DNA from: Algoriphagus sp. CAU 1675
Lineage (GTDB): Bacteria > Bacteroidota > Bacteroidia > Cytophagales > Cyclobacteriaceae
Assembly: GCF_029222925.1 (NCBI RefSeq)
Contig: NZ_JARHUI010000004.1
Location: 434,001-498,000 of the forward strand
DNA: 64,000 nucleotides
Direction of reading: 5' to 3'
The position numbers were made by a program, and so were the translations under genes. Positions within the stretch are counted from its first letter, which is position 1, and each line of letters starts with the position of its first letter. Below the pieces are notes generated by a model. That model saw only the letters and a list, made by a program, of their open reading frames with translations. It did no database searches and had not been told where the DNA came from. Shown in pieces: positions 1 to 9,770 of this stretch.

Positions 1-42
1 GATTTGAATCATTGGAAGTTAAGTAGATCTGACAAAATAACT

Positions 43-894
43 ATGAAGTATTTCAATTTAGTAGCGATTCTTGCGGGTCTTTTAGCAGGTTGTCAGTCTC
101 AGGAAAGCCGCTTAGACCAGTTTAGCTTTCCTGAACCTTATGACTTAAATGAAGTCCAAAAGGTCTTTCTGCCCGATGAGTTAGAAGAAGTATCGGGTCT
201 GGAATGGACAGCAAACAATGAACTCTGGGCTATAGAAGATGAGTCATCCGTCCTATACCAAATCAACCCGGAAACCGGTAAAATTCTGAGAAAGCAAAAA
301 TTTTTTAAAAACAGAGATATTGAGGATTTGGCAGTAGTTGGTAATGCTGCCTGGGTCCTTCAAAGCAACGGAACTTTATATCAGGTAAAAAACCCCTTTT
401 CCGAAAACCAGACCACCAAGGACTTCCCTTTTCCCCACAAAGGCAAAAAAGACATTGAGGCTATCGTGACAATAGGCACAGAACCTTCTTTGCTGATTTT
501 TTGTAAAGCTTGTAATTGGGACAAAGGACCCTCCCAGGCCTCTGTTTACAAGTTTGACCTCAAAAAAGAAAGTTTTGAACCTGAACCCTTCATGGTTTTA
601 AAAAGAGAAGATCTTCCGGAATCAGCAAAAGGAAAATTTTTCAATTCCCTTAAAATTCAGCCGTCAGGGGCCGCAATTCATCCCTTGAAGGGAAGTTTAT
701 ACCTGATTTCTTCCACCGGAAAATGGTTGATGGTGATGGATCGGGAAGGAAAAATCCAAGAAATACATCCCCTTGACCCTTTTTTATTCAAGCAACCGGA
801 AGGGATCACCTTTGATCTTGCCGGAAACCTTTATATCTCAAATGAAGCCAAAGACGGGAGACCTAATTTGTTGAAATTCCCCTATCATCCATGA
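43..894 (+). CDS. Lipoprotein with SdiA-regulated/YjiK-like beta-propeller fold
   Basis: A 283-residue secreted lipoprotein. I chose the ATG at 43 over an in-frame TTG at 4 because it begins a clean lipoprotein signal peptide with the lipobox LLAGC (Cys17). The mature part has repeated short blocks such as EVSGLEW, LWAIEDE, DIEDLAV, EGITFD and NLYISNE, which resemble the SdiA-regulated/YjiK family of propeller-like extracytoplasmic proteins. The family has no established enzymatic role, and I see no catalytic motif. Its stop codon overlaps the start of the next gene by four bases (ATGA), so the two are translationally coupled and the lipoprotein may act with that large phosphoesterase-barrel protein. 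The upstream promoter lies outside the window. Family call is from motif resemblance. Confidence 0.75.
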   Translation: MKYFNLVAILAGLLAGCQSQESRLDQFSFPEPYDLNEVQKVFLPDELEEVSGLEWTANNELWAIEDESSVLYQINPETGKILRKQKFFKNRDIEDLAVVGNAAWVLQSNGTLYQVKNPFSENQTTKDFPFPHKGKKDIEAIVTIGTEPSLLIFCKACNWDKGPSQASVYKFDLKKESFEPEPFMVLKREDLPESAKGKFFNSLKIQPSGAAIHPLKGSLYLISSTGKWLMVMDREGKIQEIHPLDPFLFKQPEGITFDLAGNLYISNEAKDGRPNLLKFPYHP

Positions 895-3800
895 AACGAA
901 TCCTCCTTCTTTTTCTGATTTTAGGATGGTCAGGTATGGGTTCAGCTTTTTCCCAGACCTCCCAAGCAAAATTTAGGCTGTATCTGATCGGTGACGCAGG
1001 AGAAATGGAGGACATGCGACATCCTGTGGTCGATGACCTCAAAAAGAGACTTGCCAATGATACCGTCCCTACAAATCACCTGATTTATCTTGGAGACAAC
1101 ATTTATCCTCTGGGATTACCTGAAAAAGAGGCAGGGAACCGGATGGAGGCCGAGGAAATACTCCGAACCCAATTGGATATCTTCACTTCAATTTCCGGAA
1201 AAACCTGGATGATCCCGGGCAATCATGACTGGGAAAAAGGAAAGTCGGGTGGCTATGAAGCCATCCTTCGGGCACAAAATTTTGTAGAGACTAATTACCC
1301 TATTGATAAAGTCCAATGGCTCCCTTCATCTGCCTGTCCGGGTCCCGTAGTTATTTCCCTTGACGAAGAAACGCTCCTGATCCTTTTGGACAGTCAATGG
1401 TGGCTGCAGGGAAACTTAAAACCTGGTGAAGATTCGGATTGCGAGTATAAAACTGAGGAGGAAATACTTGCATCCATTTCAGACATTCTCAATGAAAATC
1501 AACAAAAAACCATTGTGTTTGCCATGCACCATCCCATGCGGGCTTATGGGCCACACAATGGAGCTTATAGCTGGAAGGATCATTTATTTCCACTGACAGC
1601 CAAATCCAAAAACCTATACCTTCCACTTCCGGTTCTCGGCTCAATTTACCCACTTTATCGAACTTGGTTTGGAGACATTCAGGACATCCCGCATCCCCGA
1701 TACCAGTCCATGATCCAATCACTGGACAAGCTATTTAAAAAGCACCCCAAGATTATTCAGGTATCTGGACATGAACACGGGCTTTTTTATACCAAGGAAG
1801 AAAACACCCATTATATCGTCAGTGGAGCCGGCGCTAAGGATACCTATATCAAAAAAAACAACCCTTCGGAGTTTTCTTATTCCAGACAAGGTTATGCCTT
1901 TCTGGATTTCTTTGAAAACGGAGAGGTAAAACTCGCATTTTTGGACCCGCTTCAGGAAGCCCCCCTTTATGAGAGCCTCCTTATTTCAACTCCAAATCCG
2001 GCAAAAAAAGTAATCGCTTCCCAAATTGACAGTCCTCAACAAGCTGTGACCCGCCCCATTTCCCTACAATACCTGAAAGGAAAAGGACATCAGTTGTTCT
2101 TTGGGAAAAATTACCGGGAAACCTGGGCTATCCCTGTTTCATTTAGGGCTTTGGATCTTGGACAGGAACAGGGAGGCTTGAAGATCACTAAAAGAGGGGG
2201 TGGTATGCAAACTCGCAGCCTGCGTCTGGAAAATCCCCAAGGGAAAGAGTTTGTACTCCGCTCTGCCAATAAATACCCCGAAAATGCACTCAATCCTATT
2301 CTTCGCCAGACCATAGCCAAAGAAGTGGTTCAGGATCAGATCTCCGCTTCCCACCCCTATGCAGCCTTGGCCGTAGCAGGATTGGCAGAAGCTGCTGGAG
2401 TACCTCATACCCATCCTGAACTGGTTTATCTTCCTGAAAGCCCTTCCTTGGGGATTTATCAGGAGGATTTCGGGGGAGAGCTATTCCTTTTTGAAGAAAG
2501 GGAAACCACCGGAAACTATGATCCTGAAGAAGCTGAAGTAAAGAGTACCGATAGCATGTTGGCCTCCATCGCAAAGGACAATGACAACCGCGTGCTCCAA
2601 CATCCGGTATTACGGGCACGCCTATTTGACCTCTGGATCGGGGATTGGGATAGACACGATGACCAATGGAGATGGATCCGAATTGAGGGTGAGAATGGCT
2701 GGGAATTCAGCCCAATGCCCCGGGATCGAGACCAGGCATTTTTTCTCAATGAAGGATTCTTCCCCTGGATAGCCAGCAGAAAATGGGCTAACCCCAAATT
2801 TCAGGGCTTTGATTATGAGTTGAAAAACGTCAATGGTTTTATGTTCAACGGCCGTTACTTTGACCGCAGCTTCCTTAATGAACTGGATAAAAAAGATTGG
2901 GAGGAAGAACTGGACCATCTCATCCCCCGACTCAGTGATGAGGTCATTGAGGATTCCTTCAAAAGCTGGCCAAAAGAAATCCGGGAAAAAGACGCTGATG
3001 AAATCTCCGATAAACTCAAGCATAGAAAAACCTGGCTAAGGGAAATGTCTCTGGAATATTATGCCTTCCTTTCCCAAAAAGTGGACATCCCCGGAAGCCA
3101 AAAAAACGAGCAGTTTGAAATCACTCATCTCCCGGATGGGTCAGTCCGTGTTTCATCTCAAAAAATCAACAAATCCGGAGATCCGGAGCAGTATCTATAT
3201 CAGCGTACCTTTTTACCTCAGGAAACAAAGGAAATCCGCATTTATGGGTTGGAAGGAAAAGATCGATTCCTGATTAAGGGAGAAGGTCCAGGTAAAATCA
3301 AAATCAGGATCATTCCGGGCCAAGATCCGGTCACTTTTATAGATGAAGCTGATTTAAAGAGAAAAGCCCATTGGGTATTTGTTCCCAAAAGCCTGAAAAA
3401 CGAATGGAAAGAAGGCCCTTCCAGCAAAATAAAACCAGCCATTCATCCTCATGCCCTGCATTATGACCGAAAGGAGTTCAAATATGACAAACTTATGCCT
3501 CTTGGCTCCCTAGAGTTTAACAAGGATGATGGAATCTTCCTGGGGGCAGGTATTTCCTGGGAAAAACAGGGCTGGAAAAAAGTCCCTTATCAAGTTAAGC
3601 AAAGCCTTAGAGGAAACTACGCCTTTAGAACTTCAGCCTTTAACCTATCCTATCAAGGACATGCGGTGGATGTAGCCGGAAACTGGGACTTGGTTTGGGA
3701 TGCTGATGTAAAGGCACCGGACTATGTATTCAACTATTTCGGAAAAGGCAATGAAACCACCTACGAGCTAGGAGTAAAAGAAGACGAAAATTTCGAAGAC

Positions 3801-4577
3801 AGTCCGGATGAAAAAGACCGACTCAGGTATTACCGTGCCAGATTCAGCTGGTATGAGCTACAGGCCGGCCTGCAGAAAAGTTTGGGGGAAACCGGATTTT
3901 TCCAACTGAGTCCTTTCTTTCAGACTTTTCGATTCGATCCCTTGGACAATGAAAACAAATTCATCACTTCCCCAGAAAGTGATTTGGATCAAGCCCTCTT
4001 GGATCGCGCAAAGTTTTATACAGGGCTTTCTATGGAATTTGATTTTGATAAAAGGGACAATACCAAGCTTCCAAGCAGGGGCTTTCATTATCACCAAACT
4101 ATAAAAAAGCATTGGGGACTTAATCAATTCTCCGGCGATTTCACAAGTTTGGAAGCAGATCTGGCTTTGTATTGGTCGTTTAAATACCCTTCAAGAATCG
4201 TGTGGGCTACCCGTTTTGGTTTTGGTAAAAACTGGGGAGACTATGCCTTTTTCCAAGGACAGACCTTGGGTGGAATGGACAACCTTAGAGGATTTCGCAG
4301 GTATCGCTTCAATGGGGATGCCGTGGCCTATAACAACACCGAGTTCAGATTGAGGCTGTTCAACCTGAATGCCTACATCCTACCTGCCACAGTTGGCCTG
4401 TTGGGATTTCATGATTTGGGAAGAGTTTGGGTTCAAAATGAAGATTCTTCCAAATGGCATCAATCCCTTGGCGGAGGAATATGGCTGGCCCCACTCAATC
4501 AGTGGGTAGCCACCTTTTCCATTGGCTTTAATGAAGAGGAAACTCTACCCTTCCTATCCCTGGGATATCAGTTTTGA
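891..4577 (+). CDS. Secreted metallophosphoesterase / kinase-like / outer-membrane barrel fusion
   Basis: A 1228-residue exported protein with a signal peptide ending near residue 21. Residues about 28-370 are a calcineurin-like metallophosphoesterase: IGDAG (Asp35), LGDNIYP, PGNHDWE, MHHP and SGHEHG supply the two-metal site. Residues about 390-700 are unlike a phosphatase. They contain GDWDRHDDQW (Asp587) and, 25-27 residues later, PRDRDQAF (Asp612/Asp614), the spacing seen between catalytic and metal-binding aspartates in HipA/CotH/FAM20-type kinases. Residues about 870-1228 look like a BamA/Omp85-type surface-antigen barrel: alternating aromatic strands, the GGMDNLRGFRRYRF block, and a C-terminal phenylalanine typical of outer-membrane barrels. 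Overlaps the preceding lipoprotein by 4 bp and, tail to tail, the minus-strand gene by 24 bp. The phosphatase and barrel calls are firm; the kinase-like region is inference. Confidence 0.85.
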   Translation: MKRILLLFLILGWSGMGSAFSQTSQAKFRLYLIGDAGEMEDMRHPVVDDLKKRLANDTVPTNHLIYLGDNIYPLGLPEKEAGNRMEAEEILRTQLDIFTSISGKTWMIPGNHDWEKGKSGGYEAILRAQNFVETNYPIDKVQWLPSSACPGPVVISLDEETLLILLDSQWWLQGNLKPGEDSDCEYKTEEEILASISDILNENQQKTIVFAMHHPMRAYGPHNGAYSWKDHLFPLTAKSKNLYLPLPVLGSIYPLYRTWFGDIQDIPHPRYQSMIQSLDKLFKKHPKIIQVSGHEHGLFYTKEENTHYIVSGAGAKDTYIKKNNPSEFSYSRQGYAFLDFFENGEVKLAFLDPLQEAPLYESLLISTPNPAKKVIASQIDSPQQAVTRPISLQYLKGKGHQLFFGKNYRETWAIPVSFRALDLGQEQGGLKITKRGGGMQTRSLRLENPQGKEFVLRSANKYPENALNPILRQTIAKEVVQDQISASHPYAALAVAGLAEAAGVPHTHPELVYLPESPSLGIYQEDFGGELFLFEERETTGNYDPEEAEVKSTDSMLASIAKDNDNRVLQHPVLRARLFDLWIGDWDRHDDQWRWIRIEGENGWEFSPMPRDRDQAFFLNEGFFPWIASRKWANPKFQGFDYELKNVNGFMFNGRYFDRSFLNELDKKDWEEELDHLIPRLSDEVIEDSFKSWPKEIREKDADEISDKLKHRKTWLREMSLEYYAFLSQKVDIPGSQKNEQFEITHLPDGSVRVSSQKINKSGDPEQYLYQRTFLPQETKEIRIYGLEGKDRFLIKGEGPGKIKIRIIPGQDPVTFIDEADLKRKAHWVFVPKSLKNEWKEGPSSKIKPAIHPHALHYDRKEFKYDKLMPLGSLEFNKDDGIFLGAGISWEKQGWKKVPYQVKQSLRGNYAFRTSAFNLSYQGHAVDVAGNWDLVWDADVKAPDYVFNYFGKGNETTYELGVKEDENFEDSPDEKDRLRYYRARFSWYELQAGLQKSLGETGFFQLSPFFQTFRFDPLDNENKFITSPESDLDQALLDRAKFYTGLSMEFDFDKRDNTKLPSRGFHYHQTIKKHWGLNQFSGDFTSLEADLALYWSFKYPSRIVWATRFGFGKNWGDYAFFQGQTLGGMDNLRGFRRYRFNGDAVAYNNTEFRLRLFNLNAYILPATVGLLGFHDLGRVWVQNEDSSKWHQSLGGGIWLAPLNQWVATFSIGFNEEETLPFLSLGYQF

Positions 4578-6923
4578 CACCGGGACTTTTCTCTCGGATT
4601 CTGTTAGGTTTACTGTGACCCGCAAAGCCTTCAATCCGTGGACTCCCTGCATTTCCTCAAGTTCCAATTCTTCTATTTCCTCTCTTAGTTTTCCTTTTTT
4701 CTGAAGGAAATGAATGAAATCTCTAAATTCCTCAGCTTCCTTGGACTGTGTATAGACAATTGCGATTTTGCCGGGCTGGGTCAGTCTTTCATTGGTTCCG
4801 GCAACCAATGCCTTGTCGATTCTTTTTTTGATGATTTCATACCGCACATTGGTACTTCCCTCCACATCAAACTTCCGCTCATCCAGTCGGAAACTGATGG
4901 AGATAGGTAAATGGTGAACTAAAATCAATTGGGTCGTTTCCAGGGGATGCAAAAATTCCGGAGACTTTTCAGCAACTAAACCAACGACCTCCACTAAAGT
5001 CTGCAATTGCCAAAGTCTTAAGTTTTTGAGATAGATCTCGTCAAATTTACTGCCCTTGACAAGTGACTGACCAATGTAAATATTATACTCAATCCCATCT
5101 GTTTTGAATTTCTCAAAGTAATGCGGGAACATCCTCTGGATTTTGAGCTCTTCCTGTTCCAGATAGGAAGCCACCGTCTGATTGATCAGTTGCATGGTAC
5201 TTTCAAAGGCCTTCCGGTTTTGATTTACCAATTCGGACTGAGGGTCCAAATTGGAAAAATACTCTTCCACGGCCGGCTTCATGTCCTCAAAATTGGTAGC
5301 CAAATGATAAAACAAAGGCTCTACTTCATTTTGGAAAAATTCAGAAATCCTGACTTCCTCCTCACTTAGAAGAATCAGATTGATCCTATTTTCAAACTCC
5401 TCTATCTTGTCAATGACACTCTCAAGAATAGGAAGATAATGACGCTCCTTTGCATTCAAGACTATGTTTTTGGCTAGAGTCAGCTGAATGATAAAATCAT
5501 CGTGAATGGCTCTGTTTCTCTCTCTTGATGAATTTTTGATGTCCACAGCAGCATAAAGGGGGTAAACATCTTTAAACACAATCGGTTTAATTTCCGGCGT
5601 CTTTCCCTCCTCCTCTGCCAATACATAATCGAGGGCGATTTCGTCAAACTTCCATTCTACCACTGGATGGATCGCTGTAAAATTCTTCCGGATGATTCCT
5701 TTGATTCTGTGATCAAGATTCTCGGCTTGTCTATGTAGAGCCAAGGAAAGCGACGGTGCCAAAAAGTCCAAAGTCATCAACATAGATGGGTCAAAGTTTT
5801 GCTCTTCCTTACCACAAACTTCCAGTACGCCCACCAAATTTCCGTTATGCTTCAAGGGATATAGAATAATTTCACGAATCCCCATTTGGATGATTTTTTC
5901 ACCGAAAGGAAAATCTTCCGGGTTTTCACTAAGGTCATTTAAAAAAACCGGAGTATCGATTTTAGAAAGAAAATCCAGTACTGCTTTGAGACTATCTTCA
6001 CAGCCCCCCTTACATAAGTTTCGAATCAGGTAGCTGAATGCCAACCTGCTTTCGGTAAGCACCATCCGCTTATTGATCCGCTGCAGGATCGCAAGTCCCA
6101 CTTTCAGATTGGACCGACCCAGGAGACTTTTCACAGAATCCTCCACTATATAAAGGAAATCCTCTACACTGACCTGATCTTGCTTCAGAACGGTTTCATT
6201 GAGTTGGGCCACAGCTTGAGCAGTTGTGATCTCTATGGCTTCCTCTATGAAAAACCCATGAAATTCAAAAAGCTCAAGAGGCAACAGCTCCATCCACTGA
6301 TTGAGATCATAGCCGCTGGGTGAATTACCGCTACACACTTCTGATCGGTCATGGATATCCGGAAGTGAACCCTTGGCTACCACCTTCACAAACTGATCAT
6401 TAAACTGGATCTGATAATGTCTGGAAATTCCTTCCTCATCCGACATTTTGAACACCAAAGGATTGACAGGATTGATCTTGATCCCAAAAAACTGATCGAG
6501 GATCAAGCCATAGACCAATAGCATTTTTTGAAAATACAGGCGTTCCGTATCAAGATTTTCAGGGATCAGAATTGCCCCCTTTTCATCCAAAAACTGATCC
6601 TTAAAGGCTTTGGTCGCATAGATTGGTGTAAACTCAAAAGGCTTCGAAATCCCGAATATTCTCTTTTCCTCCTGACCCGACAGCGGAAAAAGAGAACCCA
6701 AAATCAATCCCAAGCCTAGTTTGTTATTGGATTTCTTTAAATCCTCCGGATCCATGGGAGACTTGTTCAGGTCAGGAAAATCTTTAATCCGTCGCAGCAA
6801 GTCATGATAAAGGCAAGTACTGGGCTCCTTCTTATCAGAAAGCCTATCCCACTGTTTATACAGTAATTGGAAATCGAGATACGAATTAAGGGGCTGGTAA
6901 AGCTTTAAATTTTCACTTTTCAT
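4554..6923 (-). CDS. Large cytoplasmic GAF-like domain protein, function unknown
   Basis: A 789-residue soluble protein with no signal peptide or membrane segment. The middle part (roughly residues 270-410) reads like a GAF domain: FLSKIDTPVFLNDLSENPEDF, then IREIILYPLKHNGNLVGVLEV, then LDFLAPSLSLALHR. The flanking regions are helical and acidic; the stretch after residue 470 looks like a long helical signalling module. No kinase, cyclase or DNA-binding motif is recognisable, so I do not assign a role beyond a possible small-molecule sensor. The start is the ATG at 6921-6923. Its stop lies inside the end of the convergent phosphoesterase-barrel gene (24 bp overlap), so the two transcripts are complementary at their 3' ends. 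No clear promoter in the 166 bases between this gene and the pyrophosphatase promoter. Confidence 0.7.
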   Translation of the reverse strand: MKSENLKLYQPLNSYLDFQLLYKQWDRLSDKKEPSTCLYHDLLRRIKDFPDLNKSPMDPEDLKKSNNKLGLGLILGSLFPLSGQEEKRIFGISKPFEFTPIYATKAFKDQFLDEKGAILIPENLDTERLYFQKMLLVYGLILDQFFGIKINPVNPLVFKMSDEEGISRHYQIQFNDQFVKVVAKGSLPDIHDRSEVCSGNSPSGYDLNQWMELLPLELFEFHGFFIEEAIEITTAQAVAQLNETVLKQDQVSVEDFLYIVEDSVKSLLGRSNLKVGLAILQRINKRMVLTESRLAFSYLIRNLCKGGCEDSLKAVLDFLSKIDTPVFLNDLSENPEDFPFGEKIIQMGIREIILYPLKHNGNLVGVLEVCGKEEQNFDPSMLMTLDFLAPSLSLALHRQAENLDHRIKGIIRKNFTAIHPVVEWKFDEIALDYVLAEEEGKTPEIKPIVFKDVYPLYAAVDIKNSSRERNRAIHDDFIIQLTLAKNIVLNAKERHYLPILESVIDKIEEFENRINLILLSEEEVRISEFFQNEVEPLFYHLATNFEDMKPAVEEYFSNLDPQSELVNQNRKAFESTMQLINQTVASYLEQEELKIQRMFPHYFEKFKTDGIEYNIYIGQSLVKGSKFDEIYLKNLRLWQLQTLVEVVGLVAEKSPEFLHPLETTQLILVHHLPISISFRLDERKFDVEGSTNVRYEIIKKRIDKALVAGTNERLTQPGKIAIVYTQSKEAEEFRDFIHFLQKKGKLREEIEELELEEMQGVHGLKALRVTVNLTESERKVPVSKLISQG

Positions 6924-7067
6924 GAGAAAATAGTCAGGTACTGAATTTACCTTTTTTTGAGGTAATTAGTTCCAAAACGGCCCGAACATCCAGAAACTGC
7001 CCCCTGTATTTGCGATTTATCTAATGAAAGTCGGCTTTTATGAAAAAATCCCGATTTTCCTTTCGGG

Positions 7068-7097
7068 TTGGCTGGTAAAAGAGAAATTCTATATTTG
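7068..7097 (+). promoter_or_regulatory. Bacteroidota-type promoter for hppA
   Basis: TTG at 7068-7070, 19 bases, then TATATTTG at 7090-7097, a full match to the Bacteroidota -7 box TAnnTTTG. Transcription should begin near 7102, giving a leader of about 40 nt before the ATG at 7142. Confidence 0.75.
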
Positions 7098-7141
7098 CGC
7101 AACTAATTATCAACCAAACTTCAAAGGTATACAGTAATTAT

Positions 7142-9349
7142 ATGGAACAAGCTGCAATTTATTTGGTCCCGGCACTGGGGATTTTAGGATTGATAGTCAT
7201 GGCTATCAAGTCTGCTTGGGTCACTAAGCAGGAAACAGGTGACAAAAACATGGTTGAACTTGCCGGTTATATTGCCGACGGAGCCATGGCTTTTTTGAAA
7301 GCAGAATGGAAAATTCTCATCTACTTTGCGGCCATTGCCGGAATCCTTTTGGCTTGGTCCGGAACTACGGTCGAGACTTCGAGCCCAATCATTGCCATAT
7401 CCTTTTTGATAGGTGCAGTTTTCTCTGCTTTTGCAGGATACATCGGAATGAATATCGCGACTAAGGCAAACGTAAGAACCACACAGGCCGCTAGAACGAG
7501 TTTGAAGCAAGCATTGAAAGTATCCTTCACCGGAGGTTCTGTAATGGGGCTTGGTGTTGCTGGTTTGGCCGTTTTGGGTCTTGGCTCTCTTTTTATCGTT
7601 TTCTACCAAATGTATGTGGTCAGTGCAGGAGCCGGAGTAAACGGAATAGAGATGGAAAAAGCCTTGGAAGTTTTGGCTGGATTCTCTCTGGGAGCGGAAT
7701 CCATCGCTCTATTTGCACGTGTGGGCGGTGGTATATACACCAAAGCTGCCGACGTAGGTGCTGACTTGGTAGGAAAGGTTGAAGCAGGAATTCCTGAGGA
7801 TGATGTCCGAAACCCAGCAACCATTGCTGACAACGTAGGTGACAACGTGGGTGACGTGGCCGGGATGGGTGCTGACTTGTTCGGTTCTTATGTAGCCACC
7901 ATCCTTGCTACCATGGTTTTGGGAAGAGAGATTGTTTCCCAAGATGCTTTTGGAGGTATCGCTCCAATCCTTCTTCCAATGGTTTTGGCAGGTCTAGGTA
8001 TTCTATTCTCCATTTTTGGAATGGCTTTCGTCACTGTAAAAGACGAAAAAGGGGATGTTCAAAAGGCGCTCAACATGGGCAACTGGTCTTCCATCATTTT
8101 CACTGGTATCGCATCTTTCTTTGTGGTTCAGCACATGCTTCCTGAATCCATGGAGATCAGAGGCTATGCTTTCACCAATATGGATGTATTCTATGCTATT
8201 ATCCTCGGATTGGTAGTTGGAACCTTGATGTCCATTATTACCGAATATTATACAGCTATGGGCAAACGTCCAGTGATGTCCATAGTAAAGCAATCAGGTA
8301 CAGGTCATGCGACCAATATCATTGGCGGCCTTTCTGTAGGTATGGAATCCACTGTATTGCCTATCCTTGTTTTGGCGGGAGGTATATATGGAGCCTATGA
8401 GTTTGCCGGTCTTTATGGTGTGGCAATTGCAGCAGCGGGTATGATGGCCACCACTGCTATGCAGTTGGCGATTGATGCATTCGGTCCTATCGCGGATAAT
8501 GCAGGTGGTATTGCTGAAATGAGCCAACTTCCCGAAGAGGTTCGTGGACGTACAGATATTTTGGATGCTGTAGGGAATACTACCGCAGCAACTGGAAAAG
8601 GATTTGCCATCGCTTCTGCAGCCTTGACTTCCTTGGCGCTGTTCGCTGCCTTTGTGGGAATTGCTGGCATTGATGCGATTGATATTTACAAGGCTCCTGT
8701 ATTGGCAGGTCTCTTTGTTGGGGGTATGATCCCGTTCATCTTCTCCTCATTGGCAATTGCTGCTGTAGGTAGAGCTGCTATGGACATGGTCAACGAGGTT
8801 AGAAGACAATTCCGAGAAATCCCAGGTATTATGGAGTACAAGTCCAAGCCTGAATATGACAAATGCGTTGAAATCTCAACCAAAGCCTCTATCCGTGAAA
8901 TGATCACTCCAGGAGCTATCGCTTTGATCACTCCTATTATTGTGGGTTTTGCATTCGGACCTGAAGTATTGGGTGGTTTGCTAGCCGGCGTTACAGTTTC
9001 CGGAGTTTTGATGGGAATGTTCCAATCCAACGCAGGTGGGGCTTGGGATAATGCGAAAAAATCCTTCGAAAAAGGAGTTGATATCAACGGGGAGACTTTC
9101 TACAAAAAGTCAGAACCACATAAGGCATCAGTAACTGGTGATACTGTGGGTGATCCTTTCAAAGACACATCCGGTCCTTCCATGAACATCCTGATCAAAT
9201 TGATGTCTATCGTAGCCTTGGTAATTGCTCCTCATATTTCCGAAAAAACGCATGGAGAGCCAACCGCTGAGCGCGTGGAAGTGAAGAAAGAAATAAAAAT
9301 TGAGAATGGAAAAGAAGTTATCACTGAGATTACAAAGGTGATCAAGTAA
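7142..9349 (+). CDS. hppA: K+-dependent membrane-bound ion-pumping pyrophosphatase
   Basis: A 735-residue polytopic membrane protein that hydrolyses pyrophosphate to drive cation export across the inner membrane. The substrate site is explicit: [29 protein letters not shown] and the C-terminal [12 protein letters not shown]+ dependence is predicted by alanine at the first position after GNTT ([10 protein letters not shown], Ala482 with Gly485), where K+-independent enzymes have lysine. The gate glutamate is absent at the Na+-pump position (Gly248 in DLFGSYV) and at the plant-type H+-pump position (Ala252). A glutamate appears instead in the preceding helix (GAES, Glu186, where most family members have GGSS). 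From what I recall, this matches the Flavobacterium-type K+-dependent H+ pump. The final 40 residues are a charged tail. The gene stands alone with its own promoter and terminator. Confidence 0.97.
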   Translation: MEQAAIYLVPALGILGLIVMAIKSAWVTKQETGDKNMVELAGYIADGAMAFLKAEWKILIYFAAIAGILLAWSGTTVETSSPIIAISFLIGAVFSAFAGYIGMNIATKANVRTTQAARTSLKQALKVSFTGGSVMGLGVAGLAVLGLGSLFIVFYQMYVVSAGAGVNGIEMEKALEVLAGFSLGAESIALFARVGGGIYTKAADVGADLVGKVEAGIPEDDVRNPATIADNVGDNVGDVAGMGADLFGSYVATILATMVLGREIVSQDAFGGIAPILLPMVLAGLGILFSIFGMAFVTVKDEKGDVQKALNMGNWSSIIFTGIASFFVVQHMLPESMEIRGYAFTNMDVFYAIILGLVVGTLMSIITEYYTAMGKRPVMSIVKQSGTGHATNIIGGLSVGMESTVLPILVLAGGIYGAYEFAGLYGVAIAAAGMMATTAMQLAIDAFGPIADNAGGIAEMSQLPEEVRGRTDILDAVGNTTAATGKGFAIASAALTSLALFAAFVGIAGIDAIDIYKAPVLAGLFVGGMIPFIFSSLAIAAVGRAAMDMVNEVRRQFREIPGIMEYKSKPEYDKCVEISTKASIREMITPGAIALITPIIVGFAFGPEVLGGLLAGVTVSGVLMGMFQSNAGGAWDNAKKSFEKGVDINGETFYKKSEPHKASVTGDTVGDPFKDTSGPSMNILIKLMSIVALVIAPHISEKTHGEPTAERVEVKKEIKIENGKEVITEITKVIK

Positions 9350-9373
9350 ACAGGGGTTCCAAACTCTAAATGC

Positions 9374-9401
9374 AAGGCTGCCTTTTCAGGCAGCCTTTTT
9401 T
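9374..9401 (+). terminator. Intrinsic terminator after hppA
   Basis: Perfect 9-bp stem AAGGCTGCC / GGCAGCCTT around a 6-nt loop, followed by a run of six T. Confidence 0.9.
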
Positions 9402-9770
9402 ATTGATAAAAATTGATCTATTGCTCCTTTCCTAAATATAAACCTGCAAATACACATAACTAATAAATTTATTTTCCTATGATTTTTTGATGGAAAAATT
9501 TTAATTTACTGCAGTATTATTTTTAATTTAAGCTTTCAACCAATTCAGAGAGGCGATAAATCTCTCACTATTTAATTAATTGGCTTTTTTTAGCCTACCC
9601 CCAAACAATTGACCCAATAAGGGAAACTGCACATTTTGCGTGCAACACCAAACCATAGTTGATTTTAACTATAAAGGGGTTTTCAATGATATTATTTAAA
9701 AAACGAAAAAAACGCAAAGGCTAATTCTATTTTACTAAACCTAATTTTATAATTCTAAACACTACGACAA
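9402..9770. other. AT-rich intergenic region before first susC
   Basis: About 370 bases with no gene. It is very AT-rich and should carry the susC promoter and a long leader, but I find no good TAnnTTTG box. The only structure I can point to is a short inverted repeat at 9655-9672 (ATAGTT, six bases, AACTAT) about 100 bases before the ATG. Confidence 0.5.
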
